A DNA stretch of 64,000 nucleotides from a virus, in IMG/VR virus record IMGVR_UViG_3300002131_000090, positions 1-64,000 of that record, one strand, 5' to 3'. Under the pieces are notes generated by a model, which saw only the letters and a list, made by a program, of their open reading frames with translations, made no database searches and was not told the origin of the DNA. The translations under genes were made by a program, and so were the position numbers. The stretch's first letter is position 1. Each line of letters starts with the position of its first letter. Positions 33,104 through 40,989 of this stretch are shown here, piece by piece.

Positions 33104-33132
33104 TTGACAAATAATCTAAATAATGTTACTAT
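33104..33132 (+). promoter_or_regulatory. Sigma-70 type promoter of folE
   Basis: TTGACA (33104-33109), 17-base spacer, TACTAT (33127-33132). The predicted start near 33138 leaves a leader of some 37 bases with GGAGAAG before the ATG at 33175. It drives folE, a small gene, queE and probably metK. Confidence 0.68.
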
Positions 33133-33174
33133 AAACAATAAGATGACATCCTCGTCTATAACTCGGAGAAGATA

Positions 33175-33858
33175 ATGAAGACAAGTAAAAAAATTAAACA
33201 ACGCATCGAAGCGGCTAAAGGTCGTTATTGGGCAGGCGATAATATTTCGCAATACATTGAAGAAAATGAACTACCAGAACTTATCAACGAACTTGCTAAA
33301 AAGTTTGATGACGTGCTAGATAGTCTTGTAATCGATCGTAAAACAGATCCTAATAGTATGGATACTGGACGTAGACTTGCAAAAATGTATGTTAAAGAAC
33401 TAATGTCAGGACGATACTATCCAATGCCCAATGCAACAGCATTTCCTAATCATGTAGATGATGGGTATGAAGGCATGCTGGTCGTGCGTAGCGAACTTAA
33501 AAGTGTTTGTTCGCATCATCACCAACCAGTAACAGGTGTAGCATATATTGGTATTATTGCAGCAGATAAACTGATTGGTCTTAGCAAGTATACACGCATT
33601 GCACAATGGTGTGCTAGACGTGGTACATTGCAAGAAGAACTATGTAACGACATTGCACGTGAGATTATGTCAGCAACAGGTGCAGCAGATGTAGGTGTTT
33701 ATATTCAAGCTACACATGGTTGCTGCGAGAATCGCGGCATTATGGCACATAGTAGTCTAACACAAACTACTGTACTTAAAGGTGCATTTAAAACTGATCC
33801 AGGTACAAAGAAAGAGTTCTTTGACAATATTAAATTGCAACAGGAGTTTGCACGATGA
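33175..33858 (+). CDS. folE: GTP cyclohydrolase I
   Basis: A 227-residue FolE. The zinc and substrate motif is 'VCSHHHQPVTGVAYIG' (about 103-118), followed by 'GLSKYTRIAQWCARRGTLQE' and the third zinc ligand in 'THGCCENRGI'. It converts GTP to dihydroneopterin triphosphate, the first step of both folate and 7-deazaguanine synthesis; with queE next door the second use is likely. It has its own promoter and overlaps the next small gene by four bases. Confidence 0.95.
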   Translation: MKTSKKIKQRIEAAKGRYWAGDNISQYIEENELPELINELAKKFDDVLDSLVIDRKTDPNSMDTGRRLAKMYVKELMSGRYYPMPNATAFPNHVDDGYEGMLVVRSELKSVCSHHHQPVTGVAYIGIIAADKLIGLSKYTRIAQWCARRGTLQEELCNDIAREIMSATGAADVGVYIQATHGCCENRGIMAHSSLTQTTVLKGAFKTDPGTKKEFFDNIKLQQEFAR

Positions 33859-34010
33859 TGAATATTTTAGACATTAAAAGTAAACGAATTGATAATGTAA
33901 ATCGTATTGTTAAAAATACAACGCCAAACTCTTGGGCACATAAACATTGGTCAACTGTTCTTGCTAGTTTATTACGTGATTGGAAACGATCGGTAGGAGA
34001 AGCAAAATGA
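33855..34010 (+). CDS. Small hypothetical protein between folE and queE
   Basis: A 51-residue basic protein, 'MMNILDIKSKRIDNVNRIVK' to 'SLLRDWKRSVGEAK', helical at the end. No family known. Four-base overlaps with folE and queE show it is read as part of the operon. Confidence 0.6.
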   Translation: MMNILDIKSKRIDNVNRIVKNTTPNSWAHKHWSTVLASLLRDWKRSVGEAK

Positions 34011-34903
34011 AACTAAGATATAGCGAAGCGTTTTACAGCGTACAAGGCGAAGGTAAGTTTGTAGGAGTACCTAGTGTATTCCTGCGTACCTTTGGTTGTA
34101 ACTTCCGTTGCATGAACTTTGGACTTGGTCGTGATGAGCCTAGTCGTGCAGAAAAACTTGCAAACGGACAAAGATACAATCAAGAAGTAAAAGACTTGCT
34201 GGACGGCGGTATATTAGATCGTGTTGAAAAGTTTGAAGACTTGCCTATTATCCATACAGGCTGTGATACATATGCAAGTATCTATCCCGAGTTTAAACAC
34301 TTGGTACATGATGCTACTATTGATGAAGTAGTAGAACACATTCTGTCGCTTACTCCAGAAGGTAAGTGGACAATGGATAATGGACAGGATGTCCATTTGA
34401 TTTTAACAGGTGGCGAACCTTTACTTGCTTGGCAGCGAATGTATATTGAATTGTTTGAACACCCGCGTATGAAGGATTTAAAAAATGTTACTTTTGAAAC
34501 AAACACTACACAATATTTACACGACGATTTCTTTAAATATCTTAACAATCAAGATAGAATTACAGTTACATGGAGTTGCAGCCCTAAACTCTCCGTATCA
34601 GGAGAAAGTTGGGAAGATGCTATCAAGCCTGGCGTTGCTTTCAACTACAGTCTTGTGGACGGTAGTGACATTTATCTTAAATTTGTTGTTGCTGATCGTG
34701 CAGACATTGAAGAAGCTGGCAGAGCTGTTCAAGCATATCGTGACGAAGGCATTGAGTGTCCGGTATATCTTATGCCGCTTGGAGGACGTTCGGAAGAGTA
34801 TAATCTCAACGTTCGAGAGGTTGCAGAAGTTTGTATGGAAAAAGGATGGCGCTTTACCCCAAGACTCCACATTAGCTTATTCGGAAATGCCTGGGGGACT
34901 TAA
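34007..34903 (+). CDS. queE: QueE-like radical SAM 7-carboxy-7-deazaguanine synthase
   Basis: A 298-residue protein starting 'MKLRYSEAFYSVQGEGKFVG', the QueE N-terminus. Cluster-binding cysteines are Cys-x3-Cys in 'FGCNFRC', but the third Cys of the usual C-x3-C-x2-C is replaced by a ~50-residue insert and appears to be supplied by 'TGCDTYAS', which matches the C-D-T end of the standard motif. 'LTGGEPLLAW' is the GGE motif. QueE forms the 7-deazapurine ring. The start at 34007 is set by family length and the overlap with the preceding stop. Confidence 0.85.
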   Translation: MKLRYSEAFYSVQGEGKFVGVPSVFLRTFGCNFRCMNFGLGRDEPSRAEKLANGQRYNQEVKDLLDGGILDRVEKFEDLPIIHTGCDTYASIYPEFKHLVHDATIDEVVEHILSLTPEGKWTMDNGQDVHLILTGGEPLLAWQRMYIELFEHPRMKDLKNVTFETNTTQYLHDDFFKYLNNQDRITVTWSCSPKLSVSGESWEDAIKPGVAFNYSLVDGSDIYLKFVVADRADIEEAGRAVQAYRDEGIECPVYLMPLGGRSEEYNLNVREVAEVCMEKGWRFTPRLHISLFGNAWGT

Positions 34904-34973
34904 ACAAAACGAGCAGTTGCGCAAAGCAATGAAGGCTCCAATAGACTTAGATAAAATTAGAAACGGATTATAA
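34887..34973 (+). CDS. Possible 28-residue ORF before metK
   Basis: A 28-residue frame, 'MPGGLKQNEQLRKAMKAPID' followed by 'LDKIRNGL', overlapping the queE end and stopping one base before metK. Charged and helical. It fills the 70 bases between the two genes without break, but there is no independent support. Confidence 0.3.
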   Translation: MPGGLKQNEQLRKAMKAPIDLDKIRNGL

Positions 34974-36068
34974 ATGAACTATATTTTTACTAGTGAAAGT
35001 GTTAGCGACGGACACCCAGATAAGATCGCAGACCAAATCTCAGATGCACTCGTTGATGCAGGGTTAAAGGCAGGTGATACTACTACTCGTGTTGCGGTCG
35101 AAACACTTGTAACTACTAACCATGTTACGTTGGCAGGCGAAGTAAAAAACTTTAATGTGAGCAAGGACGAAGTAAAAGAAATTGTACGCAATAAAGTTAA
35201 AGAGATCGGTTATGAACAGGATGGGTTTCATTGGGATAAACTAAACATCTACAATGAAATCCATTCACAAAGTGCTGACATTGCGCTGGGCACTGATGAC
35301 TTTGGTGCTGGAGATCAAGGCATTATGTTTGGATACGCTTGTAATCATACACCCAGTATGATGCCAGCACCTATTCATTATAGTCATGCGATTCTTAAAG
35401 AACTTAAAGCGTCACGTCTACCAGGCAGTGTACTTGGGCCAGATGCTAAGTCTCAAGTAAGTGTTGAGTATAATGGTGCTAGACGCGAAGGTATTGTTAA
35501 CCGTATCGATCAGATTGTTATTAGTACGCAACACACCGAAGGCGATGTAGAAGTAGCAAGAGATTTAGCTCGATCAGTAGCAACAAGTGTATTAGGAGAT
35601 TTAATTGATGACGAAACTGTATGGCACCTTAACCCAACTGGTAACTTTGTTATTGGCGGGCCTGACGGGGATGCGGGCGTTACTGGAAGAAAAATTATTG
35701 TGGATACATACGGCGGTTTTGCCCCTCATGGTGGTGGTGCTTTTAGCGGTAAGGATCCTACAAAAGTAGATCGCAGTGCAGCATACATGGCACGTTGGAT
35801 TGCTAAGAACGTTGTAGCAGATGAAATGGCAGACTGGTGTAACATTCAGTTAAGCTATGCTATTGGTGTTAAACAGCCTACTAGTATTCTTGTTGATAGT
35901 AATGGACACAACCGTAGTATTGAGCGTTTTATTCGTAAAGAGATTGATTTAAGTCCAAAAGGAATCATTGATCGCTTTGACTTGTTTAACTTCCACGAGT
36001 ACAGTAAGAATTGTGTGTATGGACACTTTGGTGACAAACTTGTACCGTGGGAAAGTATTGGATGGTAA
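34974..36068 (+). CDS. metK: S-adenosylmethionine synthetase
   Basis: A 364-residue SAM synthetase (E. coli enzyme 384). Substrate motifs are 'SVSDGHPDKIADQISDALVD' (His and Asp of the active site), 'GAGDQGIMFGYA' (ATP loop) and 'GGAFSGKDPTKVDRSAAYMAR' shared by all MetK; 'TGRKIIVDTYGG' precedes it. It makes SAM from Met and ATP. A phage copy would keep SAM available for its radical SAM enzymes, methyltransferase and SET protein. It follows queE, itself a SAM user. Its last codons lie in a 27-base repeat found again at 36687. Confidence 0.96.
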   Translation: MNYIFTSESVSDGHPDKIADQISDALVDAGLKAGDTTTRVAVETLVTTNHVTLAGEVKNFNVSKDEVKEIVRNKVKEIGYEQDGFHWDKLNIYNEIHSQSADIALGTDDFGAGDQGIMFGYACNHTPSMMPAPIHYSHAILKELKASRLPGSVLGPDAKSQVSVEYNGARREGIVNRIDQIVISTQHTEGDVEVARDLARSVATSVLGDLIDDETVWHLNPTGNFVIGGPDGDAGVTGRKIIVDTYGGFAPHGGGAFSGKDPTKVDRSAAYMARWIAKNVVADEMADWCNIQLSYAIGVKQPTSILVDSNGHNRSIERFIRKEIDLSPKGIIDRFDLFNFHEYSKNCVYGHFGDKLVPWESIGW

Positions 36069-36076
36069 TGAGTCTG
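36050..36076 (+). repeat. 27-base direct repeat, copy 1
   Basis: Covers the last codons of metK and the start of the following gene. It matches 36687-36713 at 26 of 27 positions (mismatch at 36056/36693), offset 637 bases. The repeat pair flanks one gene, as if a cassette had been inserted or duplicated at the metK 3' end. Confidence 0.85.
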
Positions 36077-36652
36077 CTGATATATCCCACAGGTTCAGGC
36101 GGTCACTTTCTAACTGCACTGTGTGATAATTTTAAAATACCACACACTGTTACTAAAGATAACGAATGGATTATTGATCAGGCATCGGCTTTGTCAGTAA
36201 GCCATTTGTACATTCAGTGTTTTCCATTATCTAAATTTAGACAATTTTTGGATAGTATAGATAATGTATTGGTTATGGATATTGGATCATACCAATATTA
36301 TGTGGAAGAATTAACTGACATTAAACGTGGCAAACATAGTCCCAGTAATTGGATTATGCCACCAGTAAACAGTCGTCGTATCAGCCGTCTTGTCAGCCGT
36401 GAGAACAGGAGGCATTATATTGCTTTCTATAACAGGTTGCAAAGGCTGGGTAAACGTGTTATACTTGTAAATTATAAGAACTTGATTATCAATCAACAGC
36501 ATAATGAAATACAGAAATTTTTTGATTTTGTACATCTAAATGTTGATGACTTTGGTGGGATTGATGCAGTAGCAAGTTTGATTAAGGCGTATCATGACAG
36601 TAACACCAATGTAATGAAAAACAACGGAGCAATAAATTGCTTAAAAAATTAA
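36068..36652 (+). CDS. P-loop, sulfotransferase-like protein between direct repeats
   Basis: A 194-residue protein starting 'MSLLIYPTGSGGHFLTALCD', where 'PTGSGGHFL' resembles the PAPS/phosphate-binding loop of sulfotransferase-like proteins. The rest is basic and helical, with 'GKRVILVNYKNLIINQ'. It starts on the last base of the metK stop. The gene lies inside a pair of 27-base repeats, so it may be a recent arrival. Function uncertain. Confidence 0.6.
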   Translation: MSLLIYPTGSGGHFLTALCDNFKIPHTVTKDNEWIIDQASALSVSHLYIQCFPLSKFRQFLDSIDNVLVMDIGSYQYYVEELTDIKRGKHSPSNWIMPPVNSRRISRLVSRENRRHYIAFYNRLQRLGKRVILVNYKNLIINQQHNEIQKFFDFVHLNVDDFGGIDAVASLIKAYHDSNTNVMKNNGAINCLKN

Positions 36653-36686
36653 AAATTGTAACGGGTAACACCCAGTATACAATATA

Positions 36687-36713
36687 GGAAAGGATTGGAT
36701 GGTAATGAGTCTG
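36687..36713 (+). repeat. 27-base direct repeat, copy 2
   Basis: Second copy, spanning the ribosome binding site and start of the methyltransferase gene. In the matching frame it reads like the last residues of MetK with its stop. Just upstream (36655-36683) is a small imperfect hairpin, arms ATTGTA/TACAAT outside GGGT/ACCC. Confidence 0.85.
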
Positions 36714-37229
36714 ATTAGTTATTTTGAAAATAGTTGGAAACCCAATTACGATAAATTTAAATATAGTGGATGGGCCCTTTTAGATAAAGTGCCAGAAGAC
36801 GCTACTATCCTCGATGTAGGGTGCGGATACAATCTTTTTAAACCGCATTTTAAAGAACGTCTATACGGAATTGACCCAGCAAACGATGCAGCAGATGAAC
36901 GAGTCGGAATTGACGAATTTAACTCTAGTAATCAGTGGGATATAGTTTTTTGCTTAGGTAGTTTAAACTTTGGCAAAGAAGATACAGTTTATAAACAAGT
37001 AGAAAAAACTGTAGCACTTACTAAACTTGGTGGTAAAATCTTTTGGAGATGTAACCCAGGTACAGGAGATCACCCGTGGAAAGGTGTAGAACAAATACAA
37101 TTTTTTCCATGGACTGAAGATTTACATTATACATGGGCAGAAAAACTAGACTGTACAGTTATAGAATGCAAATGGGATACTGGAAATCGAATTTACGCCG
37201 AATGGCAAAAAAATAAAAAGGAAAATTAA
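36699..37229 (+). CDS. Class I SAM-dependent methyltransferase
   Basis: A 176-residue methyltransferase with motif I 'ATILDVGCGYNLFKPHF' (about 36-52), the acidic end of strand 2 in 'YGIDPAND', 'WDIVFCLGSLNF' as motif IV and 'KLGGKIFWRCNPG' as post-motif. Substrate unknown. Starts at 36699 (AGGAAAGG upstream) or the in-frame ATG at 36705. It is separated from metK by the repeat-flanked gene, so SAM maker and user may once have been adjacent. Confidence 0.85.
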   Translation: MVMSLISYFENSWKPNYDKFKYSGWALLDKVPEDATILDVGCGYNLFKPHFKERLYGIDPANDAADERVGIDEFNSSNQWDIVFCLGSLNFGKEDTVYKQVEKTVALTKLGGKIFWRCNPGTGDHPWKGVEQIQFFPWTEDLHYTWAEKLDCTVIECKWDTGNRIYAEWQKNKKEN

Positions 37230-37232
37230 AAA

Positions 37233-38699
37233 ATGGATATAACGACATTGTTTCCGCTGTTTGAACCCACAGTTGGAATAGGAGTTTTATTAGTATATGG
37301 ACTATTTGCATTTGCTATGACTTATTGGTATAGCAAAGGTTACAATTCTGATAAAACTAGTTTCTTAGTTGCAAGACGTGAACTAGGAACTTTTCAAGGT
37401 AGTTTAAGTGTTGCAGCAGCATGGCTCTGGGCACCTGGACTATTTATTAGTACACAACAAGCGTATGTAAACGGACTGGTTGGACTGTTTTGGTTTTGTT
37501 TAGGCAACTTCTTAACACTAGGTGCATTTGCATACTTTGCAAAACTAATAAGAGATAGAGAACCAAATGGGTTTACATTTAGCGGATACTTGCGCACTCG
37601 TATGAGTCCAAGAGTACAATGGCTATTTGTTGTAGAAATGTTGATCCTTGCAGTTTGTGCATTTGCTATTAACTTGATTGCAGGATCAACTACTGTAGCA
37701 ACACTAACTGGTATTAACTATTCGCTTGCAACAGTGCTCATGGCTTCTATTGCAATACTTTATAGTTTCCGTACTGGTCTTAAAGCAACTGTTATTACAG
37801 AAGTTATTAAGATTATAGTTGTATGGACTGGTGTTATTATTCTTGTTCCATGGGCTATTAGTGCAGGCGGCGGCTGGGAGACAGTTGTGGCAGGGCTTGG
37901 CGGTAAGTCAGGTCAGGGTGCAAGTATATTTGGAACACCGTTTTCATGGGGTGTGTTTACTGGCTTTGGCGCGGCAGCGTTCTTAGGACATATGGGCGGA
38001 CCGTGGGGTGATAACAGTTTTTATCAACGTGCATTTAGTATTAAATCTAAAAGCATTATCCCTAGCTACATAATTGCTAGTTTTGTATTCATTGTAATTC
38101 CAATTATGATGGGACTACTAGGGTTCCTAGCAGCAGGCGCCGGACTGGAAATTCCGAACAACATGGTAGGCAATACTAATGCCATTGTTATTGGAACATA
38201 CTTACCAGGTTATGCAGCAATACTATTTGCATTTATGATCTTTGCGGGTCTTGTAAGTATACTTGATAGTCAGTTTGCAAGTGTAGCAAACATGACAGGA
38301 CATGACATTTATAACCAATTCAAACAAGGCAATGACGAAAACGGTGCAGTAACATATGCTCGTTACGGCATGATTGTACTAGTAATTGCAGCACTAATTG
38401 TTGCTAATCTACCAGGAATGAGTATGGTATATTTGTTCTTATTCTTTGCTATACTAAGAGCTGCTGTTTGGCTACCTAGTATGATTGCGTTATTACGCCC
38501 AACTTGGGTTACAGAAGCAGGAATGTTCTGGGGTATACTAATAGCAGCTATTCCAGGAGAATCAATGTACATATATGCTAAACTATATGGCGGCGGGAAT
38601 GATATTGCGTTTGCAGGTACATTGCTTGCTATATTTGGTGCTCCTTTGTTTACTTTGATTTTAAGTAAAAAGGACAGAGGATCAATTGCAGAAGCCTAA
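37233..38699 (+). CDS. Sodium:solute symporter family transporter (DUR3-like)
   Basis: A 488-residue inner-membrane transporter with about 12-14 hydrophobic helices. The SSS-family start is 'YSKGYNSDKTSFLVARRELG', then 'SLSVAAAWLWAPGLFISTQQ' (unwound helix 1 region), 'GSTTVATLTGINY' and 'SILDSQFASVANMTGHDIY' (sodium-site helix 8 with Ser/Ala-Ser). The pattern 'AAWLWAP...PNGFTFSGYLRTR' looks nearest to urea/polyamine DUR3-like members. Importing a solute during infection is the likely role. Such a full-length transporter is unusual in a phage. Substrate not provable here. Confidence 0.88.
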   Translation: MDITTLFPLFEPTVGIGVLLVYGLFAFAMTYWYSKGYNSDKTSFLVARRELGTFQGSLSVAAAWLWAPGLFISTQQAYVNGLVGLFWFCLGNFLTLGAFAYFAKLIRDREPNGFTFSGYLRTRMSPRVQWLFVVEMLILAVCAFAINLIAGSTTVATLTGINYSLATVLMASIAILYSFRTGLKATVITEVIKIIVVWTGVIILVPWAISAGGGWETVVAGLGGKSGQGASIFGTPFSWGVFTGFGAAAFLGHMGGPWGDNSFYQRAFSIKSKSIIPSYIIASFVFIVIPIMMGLLGFLAAGAGLEIPNNMVGNTNAIVIGTYLPGYAAILFAFMIFAGLVSILDSQFASVANMTGHDIYNQFKQGNDENGAVTYARYGMIVLVIAALIVANLPGMSMVYLFLFFAILRAAVWLPSMIALLRPTWVTEAGMFWGILIAAIPGESMYIYAKLYGGGNDIAFAGTLLAIFGAPLFTLILSKKDRGSIAEA

Positions 38700-39285
38700 A
38701 TTACTAATAGTTACCGGGCCACAGGGGTCCGGTAACCACTTGTTTAGTAAAATACTAAGCAAGCACCCTTTAGTACAAGGGTGGAGGATGCAGTCTTATT
38801 GGGAAGGGCATCATACAGAACCATTTAATGACTATTGGCAAAACCCAAACAACCTTGCAAACTTTGATTGGACACACCAATACTATTTTACTAGTATTAG
38901 CTGTCCGTATGTTAGAGATAAAAAGTTGCAAACTCCTAAATATCAAGAGTTTATAGAGTGTGCAAGCAAATACGCCGATATTAAAGTTGCTATTATAGGC
39001 AGAGATAAAACCATCTTAAATGTGCAGCAAACAAGAGTACGAAAACAGCCTACTACATCTATTGCATTAGACGCTTTTGAATACTTATTTAGACTAGATC
39101 ATGTGTTTATTTCACAGGAATTATATCAATTGTATGGAAATGCCTATTTACAGTCCGTTAGCAAGCAATTAGATTTTCCTATAGCTTATCAGGCAATTAA
39201 AGAGGACGCAAATTCTAAGTATATAAATACCATAGATGAACAACCACTAGACTTAGAGGTATTTAAAGCATGCAAGGAATCTTGA
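38686..39285 (+). CDS. P-loop protein, sulfotransferase-like
   Basis: A 199-residue protein with a TTG start (GAGG upstream) overlapping the transporter by 14 bases. 'LLIVTGPQGSGNHLFSKIL' at about 6-24 is a phosphate-binding loop. The middle has 'DIKVAIIGRDKTILNVQQTR', like the PAPS-binding 3' motif region. The family is not certain; a sulfotransferase or small kinase are both possible. Confidence 0.6.
   Translation: MQKPKLLIVTGPQGSGNHLFSKILSKHPLVQGWRMQSYWEGHHTEPFNDYWQNPNNLANFDWTHQYYFTSISCPYVRDKKLQTPKYQEFIECASKYADIKVAIIGRDKTILNVQQTRVRKQPTTSIALDAFEYLFRLDHVFISQELYQLYGNAYLQSVSKQLDFPIAYQAIKEDANSKYINTIDEQPLDLEVFKACKES
39222..39229 (+). promoter_or_regulatory. Possible late promoter inside the 38686 gene
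   Basis: TATAAATA, an exact T4 late consensus, within the coding region. The predicted start near 39235 gives a leader of about 35 bases with AGAGG before the ATG at 39270. May be chance in AT-rich DNA. Confidence 0.3.
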
Positions 39286-39893
39286 ATAACTATATATTAG
39301 TTACTGGCGCCCCAGGTAGTAAATGGAGCAGCGTTGTTAAAAATATTTATTGGAGTAAAGACGTTGATCAGTCTGATTATTCTGAAGAACGAACCTATTG
39401 GCACGACGCTGATACTCCGGGTACACCTCAGCTAATGCATATAGGCGCATACTGGGACCCAGGAATGGAGTTTGCTATATACGACTGGGACAGCCCTTTT
39501 ACAGGTCATGGCACACGAATTATAAAATCACATACTTTTGCTCATCAATTAGAGCATTTTAAAGATCCAGGTTTTATACAAAAACCACAGTTATACCCGA
39601 TAGTTATGGTTTATAGAAATGATTATGAATGTTATGAGTGGTGGAAACTATGTGGAGAGTTTAACATTACTTATCCACTATATGATCTTTACTATAAAAA
39701 TTTAGATAATATGTGGTTAGAAATTCAAAAACAAAATAAAGATATTTTAACATTTTGTAAAAATAACAAAGATAGAATAACAAGAGTACTAGATAATTAC
39801 CATTTAGCAGATACTATAAACATTACTAGAGAAGGTATTAAAACTAGACATGACTATAAAGCAAAGGGTATAGAAGTATATGTATACAAGTAA
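39270..39893 (+). CDS. P-loop protein, sulfotransferase-like
   Basis: A 207-residue protein: 'YILVTGAPGSKWSSVVKNIY' at about 8-27 is the phosphate-binding loop, and 'TRIIKSHTFAHQLEHF' is like the 'KTH' segment of sulfotransferases that holds the catalytic Lys/His. 'YPIVMVYRNDYECYEWW' fits the second PAPS-binding strand ('VYR'). It is the third P-loop protein of this block. Overlaps the next gene by 14 bases. Confidence 0.62.
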   Translation: MQGILNNYILVTGAPGSKWSSVVKNIYWSKDVDQSDYSEERTYWHDADTPGTPQLMHIGAYWDPGMEFAIYDWDSPFTGHGTRIIKSHTFAHQLEHFKDPGFIQKPQLYPIVMVYRNDYECYEWWKLCGEFNITYPLYDLYYKNLDNMWLEIQKQNKDILTFCKNNKDRITRVLDNYHLADTINITREGIKTRHDYKAKGIEVYVYK

Positions 39894-40530
39894 TTGGGAA
39901 TCAGGTAAAGCACAAAGTGATTATCACTTTGATTGGAAACGACACGAATTAGCAGGACACGATTTTCGTTGGGTTGGACGTTTTAACGGTGAATGGAATG
40001 TTGAATTAGACGAAATTAAAAAACAAGCGCACCCAAAGACTTGGGGGTCAAGAGGTAAGCAATATCACCCAGCTCATCCTGATTTGATTGCAGAAGAAAA
40101 CGATCTTGTTAATGCAGGCATGAGTAAGGACGTAGTTATATTTCGTAAACACTTTGAGTTTGAAGGAATTTGGCGTAATATGATCGATAGTCTCGGAATG
40201 ACTGATACAAAACAAGCATTTCATATACAGTACCCGGGAGAAATGTTAAACTTACATATCGACAAACAATATGAAATGAACGACGATCCTTATAAAGTTG
40301 CTCGCTTTTTTATATTTTTAGAAGACTGGAAACCAGGACAATTTCTGCAAATGGGTACTAGTTTTATGCAATGGCGCAAAGGCGACATTGTATGGTTTGA
40401 TTGGCGTAACATGCCACATGCTAGTGCAAATGCAGGATGGGACCCTCGTTGTCTAATTCAAATTACTGGAACAACGACTCGTATTACCGAAGAATTATTA
40501 TTGGGCAAAGTTAAAATAATTACTTTATAA
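39880..40530 (+). CDS. 2-oxoglutarate/Fe(II)-type oxygenase
   Basis: A 216-residue protein. 'QYPGEMLNLHIDKQYEM' carries the His-x-Asp iron ligands and 'RNMPHASANAGWDPRCLIQI' the distal His with an Arg that would bind 2-oxoglutarate; 'GDIVWFDW' lies between, as in jelly-roll oxygenases. Substrate unknown; neighbours are sulfotransferase-like proteins, so a common small-molecule or glycan target is possible. Last gene before a new promoter. Confidence 0.75.
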   Translation: MYTSNWESGKAQSDYHFDWKRHELAGHDFRWVGRFNGEWNVELDEIKKQAHPKTWGSRGKQYHPAHPDLIAEENDLVNAGMSKDVVIFRKHFEFEGIWRNMIDSLGMTDTKQAFHIQYPGEMLNLHIDKQYEMNDDPYKVARFFIFLEDWKPGQFLQMGTSFMQWRKGDIVWFDWRNMPHASANAGWDPRCLIQITGTTTRITEELLLGKVKIITL

Positions 40531-40535
40531 AACTC

Positions 40536-40564
40536 TTGACAACTAATCAATATTGTATTATAAT
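40536..40564 (+). promoter_or_regulatory. Consensus sigma-70 promoter
   Basis: TTGACA (40536-40541), 17-base spacer, TATAAT (40559-40564): a perfect consensus. Predicted start about 40570; leader of about 15 bases with AGGAG before the GTG at 40585. Confidence 0.88.
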
Positions 40565-40584
40565 AAAACAAATAGGAGATAGCT

Positions 40585-40989
40585 GTGAAAAATTGGCTTA
40601 AAAAAATAACAGGAATTGCTGTTAAAGAAGAAGCGTTAGCTCAAGAACAAGCAATACTAGAAGAAGAAAAACTTGAACTTCTTCGTAAAAAAGACCCTAA
40701 AGAGTATGCTACTAAAAAAGGAGAACCTTGGGTTAGTGTACTCGACGTTAAACTAAACGACGAAAATGTTCGTAATGGATTTTTTGAATTAGACTGGAAT
40801 GAAATCTTTATAAAGCAATTAATTGCAGCAGGATACGGCGAAGAAGCTGATCCTCAAGAAGAAGTTGTAGATCGTTGGTTTAGAGATATTGTTTATAATA
40901 TGTTAGACGAAGAAGGACTTGACACTTCTAGAGGAAGTGGTTATATTAATGTAGTACCAATCTCAAAAGGCAAAAGCGAAGTATCATGA
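40585..40989 (+). CDS. Conserved T4-like phage protein, unknown function
   Basis: A 134-residue protein with GTG start. A charged helical N-terminus (about 15-40) precedes 'KKDPKEYATKKGEPWVSVLD' and 'NVRNGFFELDWNEIFIKQLI', a pattern common in hypothetical proteins of T4-like marine phages beside nucleic-acid genes. Overlaps the Rnh start by four bases. Confidence 0.75.
   Translation: MKNWLKKITGIAVKEEALAQEQAILEEEKLELLRKKDPKEYATKKGEPWVSVLDVKLNDENVRNGFFELDWNEIFIKQLIAAGYGEEADPQEEVVDRWFRDIVYNMLDEEGLDTSRGSGYINVVPISKGKSEVS

Noticed and set aside
34485-34973. Frame overlapping the end of queE and the queE-metK gap
   Set aside because: Mostly a shifted reading of queE with a low-complexity Leu/Thr-rich product; only the short 3' part could be a separate tiny ORF.
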